A stretch of DNA of 16,893 nucleotides. It comes from Hymenopellis radicata (Eukaryota; Basidiomycota; Agaricomycetes; Agaricales; Physalacriaceae). The stretch covers positions 1 to 16,893 of the forward strand of contig JADNRX010000977.1 in assembly GCA_015501595.1 (NCBI GenBank). The letters run 5' to 3'. The translations under genes were made by a program, and so were the position numbers. The stretch's first letter is position 1. The number at the start of each line of letters is the position of its first letter. Of the stretch, positions 1 through 9,780 are shown piece by piece. The notes beneath the pieces are model-generated. The model was not told the origin of the DNA, ran no database searches, and saw only the letters and a program-made list of their open reading frames with translations.

Positions 1-1892
1 CGGCCCTACGTACCCGCTTCGTCTTCGAACTTGATGATACAGCTTATTGGGCCAAATATCTCTTCTTGGACAATGTCCATGTCGGGGCTCGTGTTAGTGA
101 ATATCGTCGGCTCCACAAAATACCCCGTAGAATCATGCCGGCTCCCACCGAGGTGAAGCGTAGCGCCCTGCTGCTTCCCCAGGTCAATATAGTGCATTAG
201 ACGCTGTCAATGAGGCACGATCAGTCATCAAGACTCCTAAGGCTCTGCAGAGAAGCCAAACCTACATTGTACTGTACCTCAGAGACCTGAGGCCCCTGGA
301 ACGAATCTGCGCCAAAAGGATCCCCGAGTTTGATACCTTTACTCTTCTCGGTGAACTTTGCAAGGAATTCGTCGTAAACCCCAGATTGGACAAAGACACG
401 GGACCCAGCACAGCACGCTTGCCCGTGATTCCAGCTGAGAACACTTTCGCATCAGGCCAAAGCCCCGGATAGGGTGAATGAACTTACTTACTATATGCCA
501 AAGAAACTCCAGTTGATGGCTTGCTCCAGATCTGCATCGTTGAAGATGATATTCGGACTCTTGCCTCCAAGCTCGAGCGTGACTTTCTTGAGATTGCTCT
601 TCCCGGCCGCCACCAAGATCTTGTGTCCAGTTGCTATACTTCCTGTAAACGCCACCTTTTCGATCTTCATGTGGTGCGATATCGCCTCGCCCACCGTAGC
701 GCCATACCCGGTCAGCACATTGACGACACCTATGCAAATGGGGTATAAGCACCGCCGCCGCCCCGTCTGCGAGATATTTGCTGACCTGGAGGAAAGCCGG
801 CTTCCTGAAGAAGCGTACACATCCGCAAAGCCGACAGTGGGGTGAATTCAGACGTTCTAATGAGAACATTAACAGGTATACTCTGTAGTTGGAAAATGCA
901 CAGACTTCATGACAATGGTATTACCGGTGGCGAGGCTGTGTGAGGAGGAGCATTAAACTGGGGTGTACCCCAGGATAGAAGACATCCAGACCTGGGCCCA
1001 ACTTCATCACCATCATGAGAACTATGATACTTGTCTCGGTAAATCGCCAAAAAGGTTTGGTAAAGCATACGTACTCGGAAAGTTCCCTGGAGACGAGAAT
1101 TATTCAGGAGTTCAACAGCACTTTTGTGCATGCTTACATGGAATGATTTGACCCTACACAGCATTCAGCTCAGCTCAGAAAGTCGAGAAGAACACGAAAA
1201 CGCACGACAACACCGATTGGTTCATGTCTCGTATACGTCAAGCGCCCTTCGTCCGTCTATGCTTCAGGTTGAGGACAGCTAGTTGAAAACACAGCAAGAA
1301 TAAACAAACTCGATAACTTGGCCACTAATCTTATCCGCCCATCCGGCGTAATACTTGATGACATCAATGGACAGCGGAAGATCCGCGTTTGTGCCCATCT
1401 GTACGTTTGCCTGGTCCAGGTCGTAAGACAAACATCGACGAAAGAGCAGTAACTGCCACCATTATCAAGAGCCTCAATCGCGCACAGCTCATCTCTGTGT
1501 TTGACCATCAAGGCGGCGAGATTGTTCAAGAGCTCCGCGCGTTTGAATCCAGGAGCCTGAGTCCCCACGTCGTCTCGAAAGCCTTCTGAGCATAGTCGAC
1601 GGCGGTGTCAACATCTTTCGCAGTAGCCTCAGAGACTTGAGTTATGAGCGACGCATCGGCTGAGCAGTAAAGTTCAGGAATCGTTCTACATTTCTCGTCG
1701 AATGGTAATAGTACCTGGATTCAAGACGCTGTAGTAGACAAAATTAGTATGCTATCACGAATGATCAAAGCAACACACTCAATCATTCCTCCATCCGAAC
1801 CATCGATGAATTCTCCGTTGATGAAGATACGGTAGAAAAGAGTCTTCCCTTTGTAAACGGAGTATCGAACTCGTGAGCGAAGTCTGAGGCAT
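1..1892 (-). CDS. Aldehyde dehydrogenase, 13 exons, 3' end outside window, several 1-base frame breaks
   Basis: This gene encodes an NAD(P)-dependent aldehyde dehydrogenase that oxidises an aldehyde to its carboxylate. It reads on the minus strand. Exons I could place are 1779-1892, 1715-1728, 1460-1659, 1306-1410, 1206-1256, 1138-1153, 1075-1086, 992-1021, 906-935, 786-856, 492-729, 278-434 and 1-203 (cut). Visible family motifs, in order, are [40 protein letters not shown] (the Asn of the oxyanion hole), [18 protein letters not shown] (Rossmann loop), LELGGKSPN (general-base Glu), [11 protein letters not shown] (catalytic Cys) and EEIFGPIS. The start is the ATG at 1892, which gives MPQT as in fungal cytosolic enzymes. 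The frame breaks by one missing base near 1877-1883 and 1852-1858, twice in 1385-1408, and near 931-935, each beside a short run of one base. Catalytic residues are intact. Sequencing error or recent decay are both possible, and the exact substrate is unknown. Confidence 0.9.
1075..1086 (-). other. 12-nt microexon of the aldehyde dehydrogenase gene (WNFP core)
   Basis: Twelve bases complete the Trp codon and encode Asn-Phe-Pro plus one base. The acceptor AG is at 1087-1088 and the donor GTACGT at 1069-1074. It carries the conserved Asn that stabilises the oxyanion intermediate, so skipping this exon would destroy activity. Confidence 0.8.
1138..1153 (-). other. 16-nt microexon of the aldehyde dehydrogenase gene (GQIIP)
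   Basis: Sixteen bases encode Gly-Gln-Ile-Ile-Pro plus one base. The acceptor AG lies at 1154-1155 and the donor GTAAGC at 1132-1137. It continues the conserved run from HEPIGVV into the oxyanion-hole motif, so it must be included for a working enzyme. Confidence 0.8.
1715..1728 (-). other. 14-nt microexon of the aldehyde dehydrogenase gene
   Basis: Fourteen bases encode Val-Leu-Asn-Pro and the first base of the next codon. They are bounded by an AG acceptor at 1729-1730 and a GTAC donor at 1711-1714. Joining this piece to the exons on both sides restores the conserved N-terminal stretch between FIDGSDGG and the ITQVSEA segment in a single frame. Confidence 0.75.
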
Positions 1893-2751
1893 CGGAGGAT
1901 GTGCGGCTACTTGGGAGCTTGACAGCTGTAAGGAAACCTTGAACGAGCAAGTGGGGGTTTTAAAGGCTGCGAAGGATTCGGAATAGAAGCAAGTCCGGGT
2001 GTCAGTCAATGAAGGTCTGGTGATCAACTTTCAATCGAGTAAAGAGCGCTGGGAAACCTCGGTATAAAACGTTTGACGTCGGTTTTAGCGCGAATCCTCT
2101 GCGCAGTATTGCCGCGATAACGAATACAGAACTGTTGGATATCTGCAGTCTGATGATCTATTCGTGGCACATTAATAACAATGGTTGAACCGGAGCCCTA
2201 CGGCGGTCGATAACCTGACGCGCTCGCAGTCTAATTCGTGAATACTAGTGCCCTTCTAAGACTTAAAAGTCGAGACAAAGGAGACCAGTCACAGACAATG
2301 AACAGATACCTGGCAAAGCGGTACAATCGAGGATTTGGTAACAATAGAATGTGTTGGAGTTCCATGGGCGCCACAGCATGTAATAGAACCACAGAAAGAC
2401 ACGATTATGACGGATCAAGCCTAAGAAGATTGCGCTACCGACTTGTGCCGGATCAAACAATGCTGGATGGACAGCTTGGATTCGGAGAAAGGCAGAACGA
2501 ATCAGTCCAAGGCATGCGTTAAGAGTGGCAGGATAAGCAGCGAGAGACGCAGTGTCAATGAAACACGAACCGTGAATTCAATCCCAGAAGTGACGAGTCC
2601 GGGTCTACAAACTTGAAGGGGTTCGGAGCGGTAGCGACCGTATTCGTGTAGTAATGCCCGAGTCGAATAGTCATGCTTTCTTGAGGCCTACGTTCAGGTA
2701 GCCTTTGTAGAATGTCCGGAGAAACTTGCGGCCGGCAAGAGGTGCCAATAG
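1893..2751. other. Intergenic region between divergent aldehyde dehydrogenase and F-box gene 1
   Basis: This stretch holds no coding region I can support. Open frames in it are short, conflict with each other and match no family I recognise. It must hold the promoters of the minus-strand dehydrogenase and, at its right edge, of F-box gene 1. A TATAAAA string lies on the plus strand at about 2063-2069, but it is far from any start and I do not assign it. Confidence 0.5.
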
Positions 2752-2836
2752 GTCCCAACAACACTGTACAGCCACCAGACGTCGCGGTCTCTTTCGCCAC
2801 GACTGAATTGCCCAATTTCTTCCAAGAGGCGCGTCG
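2752..2836 (+). promoter_or_regulatory. Conserved leader of F-box gene 1
   Basis: GTCCCAACA at 2752-2760 is followed by TGTACAGCCAC at 2765-2775, about 72 bases before the ATG. The same arrangement precedes the F-box copies at 6781 and 13700, and the second part precedes the copy at 4868. Similarity outside the coding region in every paralogue suggests a promoter or 5' UTR that is duplicated together with the gene. What it binds is not known. Confidence 0.55.
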
Positions 2837-4284
2837 ATGGCAAGCGTAAATGGCCCATTCATGCTCGGATCGTCGTCTTCAGCAATATGTCGCGTGCCCG
2901 CCGAGATTTGGGCGGAAATCTTCGTCTGTGCCCAGATAATGGCTGCCGATAGCTGGTATACCCTAGAACTACCCGACACCACCCTTCACCATCCTCGACA
3001 GTTCCCATGGAATGCTTCTTATGTCTGTTCCCTGTGGCGTGAAACAGCAGTTTCGCACTCCCGATTGTGGTCTTACTCTCCTATCCTTCTCGAGCGCGAA
3101 TGCTTGAGCCTGAAAGACCCTGTCGCGCTATTGGAATTGGTCTTGGCGCGTTCATCGCGCCCGCGGGGAATTCATTTCTTCGAAACGACCGGCCTCGTCG
3201 ACAACGATCCTCTCCCAGTTGTACGCGCCCTCCTGCAGGTGTTGATTAACCATTCCACCGTTTGGGAGTGGCTTCGCATTCGGGTACACTCATCATTCGC
3301 AGAGTTGCTCTCGCAGCTTCATGGGAAACTTCCATTGCTAGAAAGGCTTGACGTCGAGTACGATGGGAACACGCCGAGAATCCAAGGCTTCGAAGTATGC
3401 CCGCGTCTTGACAAAGTGACACTCGCTGGTGGGGGGCTTTTGAGACTGCCTCGCAATTTCCCTGGTCTCAGCTCACCTACTTCTCTGATGCACGCACCTT
3501 GATTGACGAAGTGGCTCCATTCGAGGATGGATATTACACAACCATCGTAGCCGCCGCATCAAACCTGCAGAGTCTGCACACGAAGTGCATATCGCTCAGA
3601 ATTCCCAGCAGTCGAGTTCATCATAACACCCTCAAAGAGATATCGCTCTGTGATGTTTCTCTTCTTTCTTTCTTTTCCCTTCCGTCGTTGGAGCGCTTGA
3701 CCATCAGCGCAACACCCTCCGACACTACTCTCCATACACCCCAGGACGATATTTGCCTCACTATAAGCGCCTTCATAGCGGCATCGCGTAACTGTTCTCG
3801 CCTGACATCACTCTCCTTAACGGATACAGTCCCTGATAGAGATTTTGACCTAGTGCTAGAGGCATTGCCGCAATTAACGCAACTTGGACTGACGTTCTGG
3901 GAGTGGGAAGAACATACACTGGCTATGACAGAGGGGTTCTTCCTGGAGTTGACGGCAGGTCTGGTCGGCTCGCATTCTCATGCTGTCGTTCCGTCACTCG
4001 AGTTGCTCGGCATCTGGTTCAATCCGTGTCCGGAAGCGCCTGATGTCACTCGCATTGTGACTGGCATGCGGGTTCGTAATATGCTGGACGACCGTTACCA
4101 GCGATCGCCCCTTCAATCCGTTTGCCTCGTCATCTCAGGTGACTCTATCGAAGTATCAGATGAGGTTGTCAGCTATTATAGAGGACTGAAGAGGCGTGGA
4201 TTGGCCATTCAGGTCAATGTTGTTTCACTGCCAGAAGAAGCTGAGTTCTTCATCACTAGAGATATTTTAGGTGGAGGCCTGTAG
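2837..4284 (+). CDS. F-box gene 1 (leucine-rich F-box protein), one frame break
   Basis: This is a predicted substrate receptor of an SCF (Skp1-cullin-F-box) ubiquitin ligase. The F-box-like domain covers about residues 19-80: RVPAEIWAEIF at 19-29, then after a variable loop YVCSLWRETAVS and LW at 62-78. The rest, about 400 residues, is rich in Leu and Ser with irregular leucine-rich-repeat-like strands such as SLLSFFSLPSLERL and ALPQLTQLGL, a likely substrate-binding surface. The ATG at 2837 matches the starts of the three paralogues. The frame breaks by one missing base at the six-G run 3431-3436. The second part is open from there to the TAG at 4282-4284 and aligns with the paralogues throughout, so I treat it as one gene of about 480 codons. 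No intron is seen. The substrate is unknown. Confidence 0.8.
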
Positions 4285-4781
4285 TCTGTAGGGAATTCAG
4301 AATGCCTAGAATTAGTCGCCACCTTTTATTCCTTTCCCGTTGTCCTGCCTTGACCAAATGCTCGAAATTTGCTCAAAGCAGCTCAATGTCGATGTTTTGA
4401 ACTGCATTTCCTGTCATTTTCCAGTCCATCAATTCATGAGAAGTTGATCACAAGGCATAATGCATAATCATCGACATAACCAGAGAGTGGCGAAAAGCGG
4501 GGACACAAAACGGCAAAAGTCAAGCAAAAGTCCTGACAGGAGGTTTGAGAAATATTGATCATCAGTAGGCTGAGTCCAAGCGTATCGAGTCAAAAGAAAT
4601 CGTGAACCAGCCGCTAGCAGGAAGCTACGTCAGCCTTGGGTCGATCTTGCAGATCAAAGTGGTTAAGAGTCTACTGGGCATCCTCCTTTTTTCGGATGAA
4701 GTGTCGAGCTCAAGGTCGAGCTAGTCAAGTTCAGTTCTTGAAAGCTTAGACCGAGTCTGGTACAACAGACCGAAACAGCAT
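4285..4781. other. Intergenic region between F-box genes 1 and 2
   Basis: No gene is recognised. The first part is presumably the 3' end of F-box gene 1. No obvious repeat or mobile element is seen. Confidence 0.5.
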
Positions 4782-4867
4782 TGTACAGCCACCAAACGTC
4801 ACTTCCTCTTTCACATAACGACGCTCGCCTCGACTGGAACGCGTGCTTACAGGCGACAAGCGCGTCG
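4782..4867 (+). promoter_or_regulatory. Conserved leader of F-box gene 2, with ACGCGT
   Basis: TGTACAGCCACC at 4782-4793 is followed by AAACGTC and, at 4839-4844, by ACGCGT. ACGCGT is the core of the MluI cell-cycle box bound by MBF in ascomycete yeasts. The leader resembles those at 2765, 6703 and, reversed, 13767. It is open in frame with the gene, but the only ATG is at 4868, so I place it upstream of the start. Confidence 0.5.
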
Positions 4868-6330
4868 ATGACCGATGAAGTCGGTCCATTCCTGCTCGGG
4901 TCGTCTTGTTCCGCGATATGCCGCGTCCCCGTAGAAATTTGGGCAGAAATTTTCGTCTTCGTCAAGATGATTGATGTGGCCCACATATCTATTCTCTACC
5001 ACCCTCGACAGGCCCCGTGGAACCTATCGTATGTCTGTTCCATGTGGCGACAAATAGCGGTCTCGCACTCCCGATTGTGGTCTTACCATCCTCTCTTCCT
5101 CGAGCGCGAATGCTTGAGTCTGAAAGACCCTGTCTCGCTGCTGAAATTGGTCTTGACGCGCTCGTTGCGGCCGCGAGGAATTTATTTCTTCGAATGCAAT
5201 GGCTTCGCCGACAACAGCCCTCCCCCCGTCGTGCGGTCCCTTCTGCAAGTGTTGATAGACCACTCCACGTGTTGGAAGTGGATTCGCATTCGGGTGCACT
5301 CGTCATACGCAGATCTGCTCTCGCAGCTTCACGGAAAACTCCCATTGCTCGCCAAGCTTTATGTTCTGTATGACGAGAACACGGCGAGAATAGAAGGCTT
5401 CGAAATATGCCCTCGTCTCGTCAGTCTGACGCTGGCTGGTGGAGGTGCTTTCGAGACCACTTCGGAGTTTGCGTGGTCTCAACTTACAGAGTTCATTGAT
5501 CAACGCAATTTGCCAGAAGGAAATGCTTCACTCGAAGGCGAATATTACGCAAGCATCATAGCTGCCGCACCAAACCTCCAGAGGTTCGACGCAGACTGCG
5601 TACCGCTCATAACTCCCAGCACCCGCGTTCATCATAACGATCTCACAGAGATATCTATCTGTGATGTATCTCTTCTCTCGTTCTTTTCCTTCCCGTCATT
5701 GGAGCGTTTGGACATCAGCCCACCTTCCTACGACATATCCACAGTTGCTACAAGCCAAGACGATATCAGCATGGTTATACACACCTTTTTGACCGAGTCG
5801 CGTGGTTGTTCCCATCTGAGATCCCTCTCAGTGGCTGATACAATCCCTGATGCCAATTTTTACGCTGTCCTGGCGGCCTTACCGCAATTAGCGGAGCTTC
5901 AGCTGTCATTTTTCGAATGGGAAGAACATACACTCTCCACGACGGAGGAATTCCTCTTGTCTTTGACAAGATATGTGAATATCAGCGCCGACGACCAAAA
6001 TCTAGTCTCGCATGGCTATGATCTTCTCCATCGCTAACGACGTTCGGCCTTCTGTTTAATCACTGTTCGGGTGCACCCGATCTTACTCGTATCGTGGCTG
6101 GTGCACCCTTTCAGGAGATGCTGCAGGAGCGTTACGGATTCGCTCGTCAACGATCCGTCCTTCAATCCGTTTACTTCTTGCTCTCAGGCAACCCTATTGA
6201 AGTGTCTAGGGAAGTTGTTAACAATTACAATGGGTTGAAGAGTCTTGGGTTGGACATCCTGGCTATGAATATCGTATACACAGACGGCTCTCCGTTCGGT
6301 ACCCCGAGAGATATTTTGTCGCCAAAATAA
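4868..6330 (+). CDS. F-box gene 2 (leucine-rich F-box protein), one frame break
   Basis: This is a second paralogue, a predicted SCF substrate receptor. The F-box-like domain shows CRVPVEIWAEIF near residue 20, then PRQAPWNLSYVCSMWR and LW. Long shared blocks with the other copies include the LERECLSLKDPV, VRSLLQVLIDHST and SLLSFFSFPSLERL segments. The start is the ATG at 4868, whose first residues (MTDEVGPF) align with MASVNGPF and MDDINGPF of the paralogues. The frame is open to about 6027, where TCTCC at 6025-6029 appears one C short. The remaining C-terminal 100 residues, including GAPDLTRIVAG and LQSVYFLLSG, follow in the next frame to the TAA at 6328-6330. One gene of about 487 codons is the simplest reading. 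No intron is seen. Confidence 0.8.
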
Positions 6331-6702
6331 GAGTAGGGGGGCAAATTTTACATATTTCCCGCTAGTGGGTAGCGTAGTACTGTACAGCGACCAACGTTAC
6401 CACTTCTCTTTTCTACACCATCGTGTAAGACTCGCCCCGACTAAACGCGTCCTTAATCTCAAACATGCATCTATCCAAACGACTTTTGTACTGCTGAATT
6501 CCGTCAAGTGAACACAGCTGAATCTAGATGACAATTACTTAACAAAGTTGGAGACTGCAGGGAGGCTTGGCATTTGCGCTGTATTCTCGAAATTGTGTGT
6601 TGTACATTTGTTTCGTAAACCATGTGGACGTCAAGTGGAACTTCAAGCTTCAAGTTGAAGTTGCATGCAGGCAGTGTGAGAAATAACAAGTCCCAACAGT
6701 CC
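6331..6702. other. Intergenic region holding a solo F-box leader
   Basis: No gene is present. The part 6381-6465 resembles the leader of the F-box genes (listed separately). The part 6466-6675 has no feature I can name. From 6676 the left arm of the inverted duplication begins. Confidence 0.6.
6381..6465 (+). repeat. Orphan copy of the F-box gene leader, no gene attached
   Basis: TGTACAGCGACCAACGTTAC at 6381-6400 is followed by a CT-rich stretch, then CTCGCCCCGACT and ACGCGT at 6445-6450. The order and spacing match the leader of F-box gene 2 (TGTACAGCCACC at 4782, CTCGCCTCGACT, ACGCGT at 4839), but no F-box start follows. It is best read as the remnant of a lost paralogue or an unequal cross-over. 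Confidence 0.55.
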
Positions 6703-6780
6703 TGTACAGCCACAAAGTCGCTTGTCTTCTCACACCGTTGCGCCCATCATCACGCGTGTTTTATCCCAAAGAGCGCGTAA
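6690..6780 (+). promoter_or_regulatory. Conserved leader of F-box gene 3, with ACGCGT
   Basis: GTCCCAAC at 6690-6697, TGTACAGCCAC at 6703-6713 and ACGCGT at 6752-6757 are arranged as in the other F-box leaders. The ATG at 6781 lies 78 bases after the TGTACAG box. The element is repeated in the right arm of the duplication. Confidence 0.55.
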
Positions 6781-8169
6781 ATGGATGACATAAATGGCCC
6801 ATTCGTGCTCGGCTCGTCGTCTTCAGCAATAGCTCGCGTACCCCCAGAAATATGGGCAGAAATCTTCGCCTTTACTCGCATAATCGATGTGCTGCGTACC
6901 CTCGCGCACACCCCTCGACAGCCCCATGGAACATATCATACGTTTGCTCTTTATGGAGAGAAACAGCCATCTCTGACTCGGAGTTGTGGTCCTTCCAGCC
7001 TCTCTACCTCGACCACGAATGCTTGAGGATGAAAGATCCTGTTTCGCTGCTAAAACTGGCTTTAGCGCGTTCATCGCGCCCGCGGGCCATTGGCTTTTTG
7101 GGTGGGATTGCTTTTCCCCGCAACCATGCTCCGCCCGTTGTGCGCGCGCTTCTGCAGGTGTTGATAGACGATTCCGCCTCTTTGGCGCGTCTTCTCATCC
7201 GGGTACATCCGTCATACGCAGATCTGCTCCCACAGTTTCGCGGAAGACTCCCATTGCTTGAAGACCTAAGCCTTACGGTCGACTACGATGGGGCCACGCC
7301 GAGCATCCGGGGTTTTGAAATCTGTCCTCGTCTCACCAGTCTGTCGCTAGGCGGTGTTTTCGAGACTGTTTCCCAATTTCCCTGGTCTAAGCTTACCGAC
7401 TTCCTTGATTCACGCGAAACACCCGCTGGAAATGTTCCGCGCAATGGCGAATACTATGCAAACATTGTAGCCGCTGCACCAAATCTGCAGTATTTCGAGA
7501 CAACCTGCGTACCGATGACCACTCCGAGCGTTCGAATTCACCATGACACCCTCACAGAGATATCGATCCTTGATGTCTCCCTTCTTTCATTCTTTTCCTT
7601 CCCGTCGCTGGAGCGGTTGGCCATCAGCATCGCTCCTTACACGATCCCTACTACCGCTCCGGAGGAAATCAGCAGCGACCTAGCCACCTTCGTAACTGAG
7701 TCGCATGGATGCCCCATCTCACATATCTCTGTGTGACTAATGCACTGCCTACCGCTACTTTTGAAGCTGTGCTGGCGGCATTACCCCAATTAGCAGAACT
7801 AGAGTTGTCGTTCTGCGAGTGGGACGAAGTTACGCTGTCTACGACAGAGCGGTTTCTCTTGAACTTGACGAGATATGTAGAGACTGACGGCGACGACGGC
7901 GAAGTGTCGCATGTGTATGCCTTGGTACCGGCGCTCGCATCGTTCAGACTCGATTTCAGTCCGGGTCGGGGGGCGCCTGATGTCAGTGGCATTGTTGCAG
8001 AGCGTTTCGCCTAATGCTAGAGGAGCGTTATAGATTCTCTGGCCAACGATCCGCCCTCAAATCTGTTGACCTCTCGGTCTCAGGCGACTCTATTGAAGTG
8101 CCAACGGAAGTTTTGAATTATTATGAAGGGCTAAAGAGGCTTGGATTGGACATCCACGTTGATACTTGA
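6781..8169 (+). pseudogene. F-box gene 3, copy in left arm, with three or more frame breaks
   Basis: This copy is nearly identical to F-box gene 4 in the opposite arm. It begins MDDINGPFVLG, with RVPPEIWAEIF at about residues 19-29. The frame is lost at the C-run 6922-6925 (four C here, five in the partner), again at 7712-7715 (four versus five C) and near 7994-8001, where the partner reads GGCGGAG. Between breaks it keeps all family blocks (YVCSLWRETA, DPVSLLKLALARSS, SLLSFFSFPSLERL, ALPQLAELELSF). The last frame stops at 8167-8169, before the tail seen in the partner. With this many breaks it is a pseudogene if the bases are right. If they are homopolymer errors it is a normal paralogue of about 465 codons. 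Confidence 0.7.
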
Positions 8170-8391
8170 CGCGGAAGGGGCAGCGTCCAAGACAACCAAA
8201 CATCTTTGAGCTGGAGGCGTGTATATCACCGAAACCTTGCTAGGTGTTGGACGATCCGAAATCCCTAGCTAGGCCTCTGACATCGTAACTAGGTATATTT
8301 GCCCAACACCCCAAACATTTGGGTACAAACTTACATGCTACTTCTTTGTTGTATGTTACTTATCTCTATGCACGAACTAAGGTCTACCGCA

Positions 8392-9780
8392 ATGCTTCTG
8401 CATCAAGTGCAGGACACCCTTTCCAGAAGTGCCGGTGGTCTAAGCGGCTCCGCCCATACTCTAACGTTGAACAATGATACTCCCCTCATCTTGAAAAAAC
8501 ATTTGTGGTTGATTTGCGGGCTCATAAGTAACATCTGACACATCGATAATGTTACCCCAACCTCGAATCCTGCCAGCACTCAACTTGGAGTACGCCCGCC
8601 TCTTTGCGACCTGACCAAGCTAAGAGACGATGGGTGATGAGGAGAACAGACTTGGGGTAGAGGTTCCGGCTGAGGGAACAGAACGTACGAGACGGTTTCC
8701 GTGCGCCACATCACAGATCCAGACAGCCCGACACGAAGAGCCTCTTGGACAGTGGGCACAAATTTGAAGCGAGGGGTCATTCGACCTCAAGCAAGTGCAA
8801 TCCAAGTCGAGGATACCACGAGACGGAGAGAATCGGTCGTTCGTAGCCAGATGTCCTTGAATTCGCCGACGGTAGTTTAGTCCCACGTCCACCAGTATCA
8901 ACCTCGCGCTGAGCAAAGGCAGCAATTTCTCTTGGGATCAGATACACATTACGCTGTTTGTAGTGTCCTTGGCGCATTAAACGGAGGATCCTCCGTTCCC
9001 GAACTGCGGAAATGATCAATCCTGCAAGCACCCTCGTAGTTCCTAGGCAACGACAGAGAGAAGATCTCAGTAGATAGTCTTTTGACATGGGGTAAGTTGA
9101 TTCTTTCAAGTGCGCAGCATCGTGCTGAACATGAGCCTGAGGAATGTGGAGATATCAATGTGGCGGCTGGAGAAGAGCAACGCGGCTTGTGATAGGACGG
9201 CCCGCTACCCGTGCCTATTCGCTGAGGGTGCACCGACGAAGTAGCTTTGACTAGGCCCTCTAGGAAAACCAGAACACCGAGAATGATGTTTTAATTTTGA
9301 GGCTGATCCGTCCGATGTGCCCAGGTACTGGTAAGTAGTAACATGGTTCAGTGCGCCGGATTCGGCGGATATAATGCATATGGCCTGGACTCCAAGGGGC
9401 ATATGTGAGCGTCGGCCTATCATGAAGAGTACCATGAGCCGGGTACATAGTCGTGAATGCTCCGTCAGGGTGGGTTTGAACAACAGTCCAATCCCCAGAC
9501 GTGCTTTACAAAGGGAGTAACATTTATCGTTCGCTGCGGAGATTCCCAAGCAAATTTCCTAGACGACCAACATACTTGGCAGAGAAGGAATACACGAAGG
9601 ATTGATTCAGGCAGTTCAGGCGTCGTGCGCAGCAGAGGTCGTCACGAGAGGATCGCTGCACAGCCACCAGATCAAGGTTGTACTTAACGTTGACGATCTC
9701 GTCGACCTTTCGTCGTCGCTCCTGGGTTGGATGACGACCGCGCACTGTCAAGAGTCGCATCGTTGAGCCGGACGTTTCCC
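8392..9780. other. 1.4-kb region between left arm and TPR/F-box gene, no supported gene
   Basis: I can support no gene here. Several minus-strand frames of 60-114 codons overlap between 8580 and 9549. They lack recognisable motifs and start or stop without splice logic. They might be fragments of a decayed gene, but I found no domain to name. The last 100 bases must contain the promoter of the gene starting at 9781. CTGCACAGCCACCAGA near 9656-9671 loosely resembles the F-box leader box, possibly by chance. Confidence 0.45.

Larger units (their letters stand above)
6676..8391 (+). repeat. Left arm of a large inverted duplication
   Basis: This arm matches 12146-13793 in reverse complement. The outer edge is GTGAGAAATAACAAGTCCCA at 6676-6695 (partner ending at 13793). 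The inner edge is GGTCTACCGCA at 8381-8391 (partner starting at 12146). Identity runs through the leader, the F-box gene and its 3' flank, so DNA rather than only protein was copied. The left arm is about 70 bases longer, mainly because of 8180-8265, which the right arm lacks. Confidence 0.85.

Noticed and set aside
339..869. 176-codon minus-strand frame across dehydrogenase exons
   Set aside because: It is the wrong frame through exons and introns. The adjacent frame at 492-820 carries the ELGGKSPN and FTGSIATG motifs.
857..935. Frame break between the [10 protein letters not shown] and TPLSALR segments of the dehydrogenase
   Set aside because: Placing the donor at 905 (GTCTG after ATG-AA) joins the exons as MKTSEFTPL in one frame, so no indel is needed here.
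4781..4867. In-frame N-terminal extension of F-box gene 2
   Set aside because: It would start at a TTG, and the bases match the noncoding leaders of the paralogues. The ATG at 4868 aligns with their starts.
9727..9780. Earlier start for the TPR/F-box gene
   Set aside because: Position 9727 is a TTG and the nearby ATG at 9730 is in another frame. The first ATG in the correct frame is at 9781.
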